DNA from: Exophiala sp. HKRS030
Lineage: Eukaryota > Ascomycota > Eurotiomycetes > Chaetothyriales > Herpotrichiellaceae
Reading direction: 5' to 3'
DNA length: 64,000 nt
NCBI GenBank assembly: GCA_023897205.1
Contig: JAHWDD010000003.1
Span: forward strand, 3,665 to 67,664
Shown here: one piece after another, positions 23,501 to 34,258 of the stretch
Position numbering within the stretch: the first letter of the stretch is position 1
How the letters are laid out: each line of letters starts with the position of its first letter
Notes under the pieces: generated by a model
What the model saw: the letters and a program-made list of their open reading frames with translations, nothing else
Database searches by the model: none
Told to the model about the DNA's origin: nothing
Translations under genes and position numbers: made by a program

Positions 23501-26125
23501 GGATGACGAGTCGGAATCACCACCTCTTACGGAAGCCCCCAACACATGTCTGTATCAGGAACAGTGGGGACGACGGAAGTCATTTAACAACTCTTCTCAC
23601 CGCCCTTGCAAGCCTCGCGAGGCTCGAGTCATGCATATTTGTAACTCTGTCATCGATATCAGTTGGAAAGACCACATTCACAGCGTGACAGACTCCTATG
23701 AAAGCTTTTCTGCCCGCAGTCTTCTGAGGCCGCCCTGATAACGATATGCTGTGACCGGCAGAATGAAGCCCCTGGTTTTCAATACAGGGAAGGCATATAG
23801 CTGCAAGTAGTTTTGGCAAGAGTGTTTGCATCGAGTAGATTTGCAAAGGCATGCTTCTCTTCTGCTGACGATGTTTCGTTCCTGTTGTCAATGTTGTCAC
23901 CGTCGGCCGTGGATATGCCATGGTCCTGCCTCATCTCCAAATTTGAGTTTCCTGCCCTTCAGCGCGGGCCCTTCGCACATTTGAGCGGGGTTGGCAAATA
24001 GTCGTTGTTTCGACAGCGTTGGACCTCTGATTGTCTGATCAGTCCCAAATTGATCTAAACATCTGAGATCGCAAAGGCTACATGTAATAACTTAGCAGTT
24101 TTGGAAATGATGACGTGAATAATGTCAAGGAACAAAAAGCAGTAATTGGCATCCTACGGAAGAGCGATATACTAGCCAACCACTCTTGGGGTTTGATTCG
24201 ATGGTAGCCTCGTGACTGAGAACTGAAAAGGCAGGACCATGAGCAAGAGTCGATTTTCTTGGTTCTTGCATTGATCGACCTAGACGGCCTCTGGCGGAGA
24301 GATCCACGATAGAGACGTGTCCAGCAAGGCGCATGCACCTATTGATACATGTATACTCGATACATCTGGCCTCTCCAAGAACTCCTATAAGCTGCACCTG
24401 ACTTATGAGCAAGACTCCCTTAGACATAGCATTTGAGAATCAAAATGAGTACAAGGCGACGCTGATCGGAAAAGCAACATGAATCCAATGAACAATGAGT
24501 GAATCTTAGTCGCTTCGGCGTTGAGATGTATCAAGCGTGCAACGCTGGAGTCGTCGACGGATTAGGACCTGACCCAGCTAGGCCAGTCTCGACGACTAAA
24601 GGGAACAAGGTACTCCGACGAGACAGTATACCGGATACATCAGCTATGATACTTAAAAAGGATGATAGTTGGCAGGACAAGCCTAATATTGTTTCCTCGA
24701 CACTCGATCCGCACACGCCATCATCTGCTTCCACACTTCTTGCAAGGTCACGTACGGCTGCGATCCTTTTCTTCTTCTTCGACTCTTCCAACCCGATCAC
24801 GTCTAATCCTCGTGTCACATTGAACCAGCAGCCACAAATTCTTCGCCACAGCCTCGTAGTGATGGGCTCGAACAACGAAGACGCCATCGACCTGGCCTGA
24901 CATGCCTCTCCAATCGTAGCTGTGTTCAGAAGGTCGCGATTGCCGTGTCTTGTAACTCGTCAAGCACATCGTCTTACCGGTCACCTTGCTCGTGACACAT
25001 ACGAATCTGCCATTGCTAGTATAGCAGTATCAACACCAGTCTGTCTGTTACCGCACAATTTACATGTCTTATTCCCGGTGCTCTTTAATAGTGCATCTTC
25101 GCGCAGCTCCCTCTTTTGAACCACTTCGACCATGTCTTCAAGCTTCCTCGCATCGAACCGCCCCTGAGTTTTGCTTTTGATGGTCACCCGATGAGCCTTC
25201 TCGACGAGGTGTGTAGCCTAGATCGTCGCGAATGGAGGTTCCTGGTATCCTGAGCGAGAACGAAGATACCGTTAAAGTCTTCATTCCAGACAGCACGGTA
25301 AGATCGCTCCAGTCCCTGGGAGAATTGTGAGCGGCCGTGTGAGCATGATATCGCTTGCGCATGAGCTGACCGTGGAAGACATCGTCTGCCAGACATCTGA
25401 AGCGCCTGGCGACCTCTTGGATGTGTGCACTGTCGCTACTGCAGGTAGGTTCGCTCAGGGGGATGGTGTCACCGCCAACGACACTGGAACAGTGGAAACC
25501 GCTGTGGCAGCTCTGTGTTGCTTCGTGACGAATGAATGCCGGATCTGGGCAGGTTAGCTCGGAGACAGATGACTCATGCGTTCACAAACCTCGGGAATAG
25601 CGGATGTGCTGCGCCATCATTAAGTGGCCAATAATTGTGGCATTGCACCGTCTACTGTAGCTCTTCGTAACGCTCTGGGATCTTTGGTCAAAGCGTTCGC
25701 GCAGTTATTGGTCATTCGAGAAAGGTTGGTGGGGCATGGTTCTGAAGTAAAACATGATCAAGAGAATTCGCCTTTAGCCGTCCCATCCGCAGAGGGGAGA
25801 ACGGGAAAAGGAAGAGACTCCACAACCCGGAGAAAATCACCGTTTGCCTCTGACTTGTCCACTGTACGTGAAGCCCTTCGAGACTATTGAACTCGAATGG
25901 ATTAGTACGAGTACGAGCACGAGCACTTGAACAGAGTATCCGTATGAGTGCGGGGAAAGAAGCCCTTTTCGCATCACATATGACGTGGGAGGATGTTGCA
26001 GAACAAGTCCAGTCTATAGGTCCAAAATGTCCAGTGTCATCTGACCATTTCAAAAGAGCACTGTAGTATGATAGCATAGTGAGAGCTTGAGAATACAAAA
26101 TTCCGCGCAACGCCAGCGTCCCTCT
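23501..26125. other. 2.6 kb of normal composition with no confident gene
   Basis: Many overlapping frames of 60-130 codons occur on both strands. The best minus-strand candidates are 24531-24887, 24748-24984 and 24981-25187; the last contains a CKLCGNRQTG segment that could be a metal-binding pair. I found no chain of splice sites that joins them into a protein and no domain I can name. This may be a decayed gene or a gene family unknown to me. Confidence 0.4.
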
Positions 26126-26766
26126 CTACAGCCACGGAAATATACAAGGATAATCCGCCCGCTGTGAAGCCCTCTCCAAAAGGTTTCGAGATGTCAGACT
26201 ATAGGAATCGAGGAAAAAAATGGCAGCCAACGAACCAGGCCACGGAGAGAGATAACTTTCTCCTTTCGTGGCTAGAATTGTTTGCTGTTCAGAAAACGAT
26301 GGCCCGTTGATTTGACCATGGTGATTCTTGAATAGCATTGTATCAGTAAACTTTTCCCAAGTCCCTGACACATCAGACGTGCCGCAGAAGTTTGTGTCCA
26401 GAAAGGCATCGACGTTCAGATAAGACTCGACATCGACTCCGTAACCAGGATTGGACATTGCTGGCGTTGCGCTCATACTGTCAAGGTCTGTCGTCTGAGA
26501 TGATACTGTCGACGGCTGGTGTATATCTTGTCGGGGGCCATCTACGTTCATGTCAGAGTTCATTTCGGTCGTCGTGGTGGTCGCCTGAGTGAGCGATGGC
26601 AGCGAGCCTATTCCAGACCCATCGTACGATCTTGGGGACGAAGAGTAGGGGGATCCTGTCGTCGGCGACGAGTCTTCCTGATCGTTCTGGGCAGAGGCTT
26701 CGGCGGTAGGAAGTATATAAGGCTGGTCCTGATCATGCCTTTGGTCTTCTGTTGAGGACTCGAGTC
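26126..26766 (-). pseudogene. Displaced C-terminal fragment resembling a fungal transcription factor
   Basis: The minus strand is open from just after an in-frame TGA at 26766 to a stop at 26126, about 210 codons. It is rich in Ser, Thr, Gln and Asp (PTTGSPYSSSPRS, SLTQATTTTTEMNSD) and ends with an acidic aromatic stretch (VDAFLDTNFC ... GTWEKFTDTMLF) of the kind seen at the end of Zn2Cys6 regulators. No DNA-binding or middle domain lies upstream, because that DNA is occupied by the cyclase gene on the other strand. An ATG exists at 26563 (MNSDMNVDG), so a 145-aa protein is possible. I prefer a remnant of a rearranged regulator gene. Confidence 0.4.
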
Positions 26767-28122
26767 ACGTTCGACCCCAAGTCCAGCAGTCTGCCCAAGC
26801 GGTCTGAGCTGCCTGCAATACCAGGTGCGCCCGAAGGAGCAGCTTGGTTCTGGGGCAATGACGATGATGTATGCGATTCGTCAGCCAGCATGACAACTAT
26901 GTTACTAACAATTGAAATAGGTCGGTCGCGTCAATATGCTGACTCCTGAACGTACCGCTGCGGCGGCCAAGCTGATTGAGACGGGTGAAGTTGTCAGCAT
27001 GAAGTACGTGAACTCTATAGATGAAACTGCATGCAGCACAACGATTGATCTGTCGCATAACTAACACTTCCACGACAGCTGGCCCATCAATCTCCCAGAT
27101 CCGCCGGTGCTTGGGCGAGAGCCGTTCAAACATACGCTCAAATCGGTCCTTGGATTTGGAAATGATGATATCTTTGAGATGAATTCTCAATGTAGTTCAC
27201 AGGTAAACACACTGAAGTCAATTTCCAGTTAGATATGAGCTCACTAAAAGGGTAGTGGGACGGTTTGCGACATGTAAGACATTGTCTCCGGCGACCTGAA
27301 ATCGATTAGGGTGGTAGATTAACCATGGCAGATCAGTATAAATCATAATGGTGTACGAACGTACTACAACAACGTGAGGCCTGGTTTCAATGCAAGAGGG
27401 AACTCAGCTGACTATCTTCTGTCAGGTCACGCAGCATGACGTCGAAACCAGCAATCGGCTTGGCCTTCAGGCTTGGGCAGACACAGGTATAGGTAGGGTT
27501 GACGATACTGCCCATTCAGTGGCGCTAGTAGCTGATGCAGAGTAGTTGGTCGAGGTGTACTCATCGACATCTGGGATTTCAAGAACGGATCGTATGACCC
27601 ACACGGCCACCACAATATCTCTGTGCAAGATATTATGGACTGTGCGAAGGCACAAAATGTGGAGTTCAAGTACGGGGACATTCTGATTATCCGCTCCGGC
27701 TATATACACAAGTATAATGCATTGGATTTTGATCAACGAAAGAGCCTGTCAGAAACAGGCCCATGGGAGTTCGGCAATCCTGGCATTGAGCAGACCGACG
27801 AAATGCTGGACTTTCTCCACGACAATTATTTCAGCATCCTGGCAGGCGATAGCCCTGGCTTTGAGGCGATGCCACAGCCCGCGGGCAAAATTTTCCATCA
27901 GATATTGATTCCTTTGTGGGGCCTGAGTATTGGGGAACTCTTCGATCTGGAGAAACTCTCTCAAACTTGCAAAAAGTACGGACGCTACGAATTCTTCTTC
28001 TCTAGCTCTCCCCCAAATATCCCAGGTGAGAACTATATTGTTCGTGTTGTGTTTGTATGACTTGTTAAATTTGTTGATCAGGTGCTGCTGGATGCTATCC
28101 TAATGCTCTGGCAATCTTCTAG
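26752..28122 (+). CDS. Putative cyclase (PF04199, kynurenine-formamidase-like fold), 8 exons
   Basis: Exons read 26752-26868, 26921-27003, 27079-27202, 27256-27273, 27332-27373, 27426-27492 (or 27486), 27543-28025 and 28082-28122, about 324 residues. All joins keep phase. The protein runs through AAWFWGNDDD|VGRVNMLTPER, VVSMNWPINLP, MNSQCSSQ|WDGLRH, YYNN|VTQHDVETSNRLG, GRGVLIDIWDF, YDPHGHHNISVQDIMDC, WEFGNPGIEQTDEMLDF, AGDSPGFEA, then FHQILIPLWG and CYPNALAIF at the end. WDGLRH and the neighbouring His-rich HGHHN segment are hallmarks of fungal members of this metal-dependent hydrolase family, which act on amide or lactone-like substrates. Exon 4 is only 18 nt. No in-frame ATG is found at the 5' end: the first codon shown is TTG, so the true start or first exon is unresolved. 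A TATATAAG sequence lies at 26714-26721. Confidence 0.8.
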
Positions 28123-28609
28123 GTCTTTTGACCGCGAAATCTGAACTATGCGGAGGGAGTGAGGAAATTGGACGCCTTTTCTACCATTGAGGCTTTCTCG
28201 CTGCATGGTTACAAGACCACCACATAGCTCTATGTTAACACCAGGAATCCCAGCCACTTCGGACATTTCATACCCCGTATTCCCCGAAAATCCCGACACA
28301 AGACATCATTTGAACTTGAGCATTCTGTGCAAGTAGTATGGTTTTAGAAATGCACAAACATGAACATATCGATAATTTTGTGCCCACACTTTCGAAGGAG
28401 AGTGGCATGAGGTATTCCAAATACATTCTGGTCGCAAACATGAAGATCTTCCTCGCGTGTTGGCTTCGAGTCTGGCCAACACACACTCCTCTCACCTTTG
28501 TCATGACTCGTCGCAACATATTCCTAGCATTTTTCGGAGTTGATAGACATGTTTGCCTCTAGCCTCCCTTTGCTGACTCTTGTAACCTTTGAGATTTATC
28601 AGACCAGGT
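28123..28609. other. Convergent intergenic region, no gene seen
   Basis: It lies between the stop of the cyclase gene and the stop of the FAD hydroxylase gene. Short frames on both strands have no recognisable content. It should contain both 3' ends. Confidence 0.5.
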
Positions 28610-30730
28610 TTACTGTTGAAATTCCCCAATCTTCTCCATCTGAAACTCGGCCCGCTGTGTTGAGTTGTCAACTGTGGAGGTGAATGCTTCTGGCACCACA
28701 TGTGAATCTCCATTTTTCATTTCCGCCTGGTAGCTAGTGCTCTTGCCGGAGATTGTCCGAATGATTTGAATGGCCGCCTCAGCGTCCTGGAGCTTATCTG
28801 CTCGCCATGAAACGTGACCATCGACACGGACGAGGACCAAGCGCTTCTCCCAGATCCGGTGTGCGTGGTCTTCGTTCTTCAAGACTACGTGCTTCATGGG
28901 TACCCACAGCTTCTCTGATGCTTCAATAAGGTAACCAGCCCCAACATCGGTTCCGTCTGAGAATTCAAAAAGTGTGAAATACTTTCCGTAAAGATCGAAT
29001 ATGGGGGTCCCATCGCGAAGAAAAACATGTGGTGCTCGAATCCCGGACCATGTACTCGCAACCAGTTCCCTGGGGCTCCACGGCGGCTCTTGGGCCAAAT
29101 CGGGAACGATGACGCACGATTTGTATCTGTAGCCCATTTCAATACCGAGATCTCGGTTCTCCCCGTCGTTGAGTTGGTAGTGGTCGGAAACGAGCTGTCG
29201 TGCCCTTGTGCCCTCCTCGGACTTCTCATCCAACTTTTCTGGTCTTCCCTGCGTGATTTCTGCAACCGAATTGTGGACTCTCATATGGACCCCCGAGCGT
29301 TCGATGCTTGAAAGGGCTACAGGGCGACGCTCTTCTTCGTATGACCTGAGCAGGTCCGGATGGGCGTAGCCGTTAACGACCGTTGCAAGCTTCCAGCCGA
29401 GCTCGTAAGCATCCGATATTCCCATGTTCATACCATAGCCTCCAGTAGGAATGTTTTGGTGAGCCGCATCCCCGGCCTGCAGAGTGGATTAGAGTCTATT
29501 GTAGCGACTTGGGACTATCGCCGTATGAAGTTCGAAAGATCAATAGCATATACGGAGTGACTTACAAGATATACCTTCCTGTTCATGCTTGAGTACTGGC
29601 GTGCAATGGCAATATTTGGCCGGAATATCGACCGCACCAAGATCTCATCTATCTTGATTTCATACCGTCCGTGAAGAGCGCCCAAAGCAGTGTATACGCA
29701 CTCGTACGAATCAATTGTATCAGGGTCTTTTTCAAGCGGAAGAAATTGGTGGACCGTCCATATGTCTACCTCATTCTGGGCAACAATGGCGGCACCCAAG
29801 CCGGTCTGGCCAATGAAAAAGATGTGCCAAAATTGGCCTTGTTTGTGAAGACGGGTCAAGTCTCTTGATCTAAAATGCACCAGGAGTGCATAACGCGGTC
29901 TGCCAGTGGTGTGGTTAGGACATTTTATGTGTGAAAAAGGCTCAAAGTGACGTACATTGGCCCACCATCCAAAGGGATGTCCAGGCCTCGTCGTACCCTG
30001 CTCGAAGCACCGTCACACCCAACGACGTAACGGGCGTTGATCGTCTTCTTCTCTCCCGTGACGATGTCTGTTGTTGCTGCTTTCACCCCACCATCACATT
30101 CCTGAAGGGATTCAAATTTTTGGTTGTAGCGCACTTCGACGTTGGGGTTCTGATCGCAGAGACCTCGTAGCCACTTCTCAAAGTAAACCTGTGACAACCT
30201 TTGATATGGCTCTAGGGGCATTGTGCCATCATTTTTTTGTGCGATGCGGACTCGTTTTTCGTCTACACTTGGATGGTCCCATTTTGTAACACACTGATCC
30301 ATGTGCAAGCCGGTCGAAATAAGGACGGGACACTTTATGTGGGAAGCAACGCCTGAGAAACGATTAATACATCGTGAATCATGATATCGAGTGTGCAGTA
30401 TTAAAACTCACCTTGACTTCGAAGATCTTGAGCAAGTCCCAACCTTCGAAACAGCTCCATGGATCGAGAGTTGGTCAAATCCATTTTAGGCCATCTAGCG
30501 AGGATATTGTCAGTAATTGCAAGATTTGAGGCGAGTTGGAACACAGCTGACCGGGTCGTCGTCCCATTTCTCTCAAGCACAACTGACTTGACATCATATT
30601 CAGCTAGAACCCGAGCGAGACACAAGCCCACCGGTCCAGCCCCAATGATAAGGACAGTGGAACGGCTTAGAACTTCTGCAGGCTGCGAAGACACGCTCTC
30701 CCCTGCCACAGATTGTACTCGCGCCATCAT
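28610..30730 (-). CDS. FAD-dependent aromatic hydroxylase, PheA/TfdB type, 619 aa
   Basis: Five exons, in coding order: 30730-30552, 30494-30412, 30352-29956, 29899-29566 and 29476-28610. The ATG at 30730 gives MMARVQSVAGES. Motifs are the FAD-binding IIGAGPVGLCLARVL (about residues 28-42), VVGCDGASSRVRR (DG motif, about 197) and AGDAAHQNIPTGGYGMN (GD motif, about 332). A C-terminal extension of about 200 residues, with GYRYKSCVIVPD, matches the thioredoxin-like C-domain of phenol hydroxylase and dichlorophenol hydroxylase relatives. The 57-bp first intron (30495-30551) is a multiple of three and has no stop, so it hides in the open frame; removing it joins ERNGTTTR to WPKMDLTN, as the family expects. 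Such enzymes hydroxylate phenols using NADPH and oxygen. The substrate is unknown. It is divergent from the BVMO gene. Confidence 0.88.
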
Positions 30731-31562
30731 GCTTTCGATTCGCGACAGTTGGAACAAAGCTGTAATTACAGCCTTCTTCGCGGGGTTGTTCTTCAGAAGA
30801 TGTGATTAAGCAGAAAGAAAACCTTGAAGTCTAATTGAGGGCGGAGTTTTGTCAATTGATCTCACATAGATAACAAGATTTTATCGAAATGAGAGTGGGA
30901 GTAATAGACCTCTGAACTTCTTGACAGTAGCCAGGGTACTTCTAGCGAGATGAAGCATTGAGCTTTCGGCCATAGGGCCGTTACCTGTTCGGGATCGGAT
31001 ACTGATCTCCTCGGCAGGAAAAGAGCTAGGGCTCTAAACACCAGATAGCGGGCTCCCTGGAAATTACACGATGGATCTCTTTTTTGTCGGTCTGGATTTG
31101 CACCATGCGCTTAGCACTTGCTGGAGGTGAACCTACTTACGGGCATTTGTCATTGAGCATCGATCTCTCGTGACCTATAGACTGACAACTTTAAGCTCAG
31201 GGGGTGTAAATCTATTGAGAATAACTCATGGAACAGCACCGGAGTGGCACAAGGAGGCGACTGACATTATGAGTGGGCCCACCGAGCTCATCCGTGGCTC
31301 TTTATATTGAATCCGATTCGCAGTTCTATCCGGGCTCACACCAGGCTGATTCCCGAAGCTTGCCTATTATAACCGGTCCAACGGCGGCTAGAATGTTGAC
31401 GAAGAAGGGACTGGGAAATTAAGATTTATTCCACATTACGATAGTCGTTCATGTACGTGAGTAGGTCTGAATATATCTTCCCAAGCCTGTAACACGACCA
31501 GTGTGGAAGATAGCCATCTCTCGGGCTTCCAAGAAAGTAGCTTACAATACTCGTTCATCATA
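30731..31562. promoter_or_regulatory. Shared divergent promoter region, FAD hydroxylase and BVMO
   Basis: The 832 bp between the two divergent ATGs hold no gene. Several CGG and CCG triplets occur (for example near 30993-31013 and 31370-31390), the half-sites that Zn2Cys6 factors bind, but I see no convincing paired site. Co-regulation of the two oxygenases is inferred from the arrangement only. Confidence 0.45.
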
Positions 31563-33512
31563 ATGACCGAGCCAACGGGTCTATTAGTGGACACCCCTCA
31601 AAATCCGATCAAAAGCCTCAAGACTTATGCTGAAGAAGCCAACCTGAAACTGGACTTTGATCCAGACGCAATAGTCAAGAAGTATGATGAGGAAAGGGGG
31701 CGGAGGCTCCGACCAGACAACATTTCTCAATACAACACCACACGGAGCTCGGACTATTTCAAAAGTTTTCTCACCGACCTGTATGCTCGCCCAGATTTCA
31801 ACCGCAACCCCGTCAAGGCCAAGTATGAAGTTGTCGTCATTGGCGCCGGCTACACTGGTATTGGGCTGGTGGCTTCTCTACGTGAGAAAGGTATAACGGA
31901 TGTTTGCGTAATTGAAAAGGGCGACGGAGTCGGTGGCACATGGTCAGTGAACAACCTCCCTTCTGCCCATGAAAACATCTGACTTTCACACTTCAGGTAC
32001 TGGAACCGGTACCCAGGCGTGCAATACGACATTGAATCGTACATCTATATGCCTATGCTAGAGTCTGTCAACTATTTCCCGAGCTTGAAATATGCATATG
32101 GCTACGAAATTCGAGCCCATGCTGAAGCCCTTGCGAAGAAGTACGACGTGTATTCCAAGACTCTGTTCCAAACAGAAGCCGTCAAATTAAGTTGGAATGA
32201 TGAGTGCGGCCTCTGGAGAGTGGAAACCAGTCGAGACGACGATATTCAGGCGAAGTGGATTATCCCTGCTCCAGGACCCTTCCAGCTACCCAAGTTCCCT
32301 GGCATTCCCGGCATCGAGAGTTTTAAGGGGAAGACCTTCCACAGCTGCCGATGGGATTGGAAGTATTCTGGTGGTACCCCAGAGCAGCCAGATCTTACAG
32401 GCCTCGCCGACAAACGCGTCGGCATTATTGGCACGGGTGCCACAGGTGTCCAGCTTGTCCCACGCCTGGCGGAATGGGCCAAAGAATTGTACGTGTTCCA
32501 ACGTACGCCCAGTTCAATCGATTACCGCAATAATCGGTCCACAGACGAGGAATGGGCGAGATCTCTGAAACCTGGGTGGCAAGAGGCAAGACAGGTAAAT
32601 TTCACCACTCTCGTCAACGGCGGACACGCTGAAGAAGACCTGGTGAACGACGGCTGGACAGACGTCCTACGCAACCTGCCTGGATTCCTTGGAGGAGGCG
32701 AGAGCATCGAAGACCCCGGGGCGATGAAGGCGAAAATGCAACTGGCCGATCTGCAAAAGATGCAATCTATACGGAGTAGAGTCGATGCCTCAGTCAAAGA
32801 CCCAAAGACCCGAGAAGCACTTAAGCCATGGTACAACCAGTTCTGCAAGCGCCCGTGCTTCCACGACGAATACTTGCAAGCTTTCAACAAAGCGAATGTC
32901 CATCTGATCGACACTGAAGGGAAAGGAGTCGAGCAGGTGTACGACAAAGGCCTCGTTGCGAACGGCACTAAGTACGAACTCGACTGCGTCATCTACGCCA
33001 CGGGTTTTGAGTGGGCTACCGACTTCAGCGCCCGTGCGGGAGCGCAGATCTACGGTCGAGGAGGTGTAAGCCTTTCGGAGAAGTTCAAGGATGGCGTCAC
33101 GACGTTTCACGGCTGGGGAGTGAACGGATTTCCAAATATGGGTCTGGTTTCCATTCACCAGTCCGGCTCGTCGCCCAATTGGACTCATAATTCATTCGAA
33201 ATGAATAAGCACATTGTCCACATCATAACCGAAGCTCGGGTCAGTAGCATAAAAGAGCTAGAGCCGACTCAAGAAGCAGCAGATGCATGGGTCGAGGAGT
33301 GCATCAAGGCTGGGGGAGCTCGTATTGAGTTTCTACGTTCATGTACTCCCGGATACTATGGCGACGAAGGCAAGATTGACAATAAGCTAACGAAATCGCA
33401 GCCTTTCTTAGCTGGCGGCTCGACTTTCTTTAGGATCCTCGACAATTGGCGCAAGGAGGGGAAGCTGAAAGGCCTTGATATCAAGTATGGACAGTCTTCG
33501 GCTACTCCATAG
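31563..33512 (+). CDS. Baeyer-Villiger monooxygenase (flavin, NADPH-dependent), 631 aa
   Basis: Exon 1 (31563-31942) and exon 2 (31997-33512) are joined by a 54-bp intron that splits GGTW|YWNRYPGVQYD exactly at the conserved flavin-site motif. The start MTEPTGLL has A at -3; an upstream GTG at 31503 is in frame but less likely. Motifs are VVIGAGYTGIG (FAD, about 91-101), the BVMO fingerprint FKGKTFHSCRW (about 235-245; FxGxxxHxxxW) and GIIGTGATGVQ (NADPH, about 269-279). Length and motif order fit cyclohexanone- and steroid-type BVMOs, which insert oxygen next to a ketone to give an ester or lactone. It lies between the hydroxylase and a KstD-like dehydrogenase, consistent with sequential oxidation of a cyclic substrate. 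Substrate unknown. Confidence 0.93.
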
Positions 33513-34258
33513 GCGATAGCTTGTCATTTCGTAATGAATGAGTCATATTTTCGACTAGAAAAGAAGTTCGAATTACTCAAACACTGTCCTTAACTCTCCT
33601 GCAAAGGCCACTGCGTCAACCGCGGCCATGGGATAGTCCCAAAACCAATCAACGTGATTCTCTGCTTCTCTGCTTGTGCCGCATGCAGCGGTAAGCAATC
33701 TTCCGTCCTAAGTGCTGAGTTGCCGTCAAATCCGGTGTCCGCCCCAGGATGGTTAGTTTTGGTGCCATCAAGTAAGACGTTCGCTGACGCGATTCGACAA
33801 CGTCAAAGATCTGACAGCTCTACAGACGACCCTCTGCGAGGCTCGTGGATCACTTTAGGCTCAGAATTCCAACTTGAGCGTACGACGCCTTCCGTTTGAT
33901 TCGGGACAAGCGTATAGATCCATCCCTGATTTGCACGTGCCACATAATTACCGCAATAACTACATGCAAGTGCGGAGCAGTCTAGAATACAACGCGGTTT
34001 CCTGCTTGTAAGACACGAAGCAGAAGGCACTCGAGTACATATTGATAATTTTTCGTGGTCTCACGTTAACACTTCTTTTATGATGATGCCTAGAATGGCA
34101 TCTATGCGCCAATTGACTACGACTTTTGGGATCAACTGTTCAACGATCCACAGGAAGGCTGGAAGTACTACAGGTCACAATACACACAGGCGGAAGCTGG
34201 CCACTGTGGTGGACAGCAAGGCAAGTAGCAGACGATCGCTTGATATGCTGACTTGCTG
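33513..34258. other. Intergenic region with an isolated exon-like frame at 34094-34228
   Basis: The plus strand has an acceptor-like ...GCCTAG at 34088-34093 followed by 44 clean codons (NGIYAPIDYDFWDQLF...) ending in TAG at 34226-34228. Its composition is protein-like, but I found no partner exon upstream. The rest carries only short frames. It also serves as the 5' region of the next gene. Confidence 0.35.

Noticed and set aside
31503..31562. Upstream GTG start for the Baeyer-Villiger monooxygenase
   Set aside because: Fungal nuclear genes normally start with ATG; the in-frame ATG at 31563 has a good context and matches expected N-termini.
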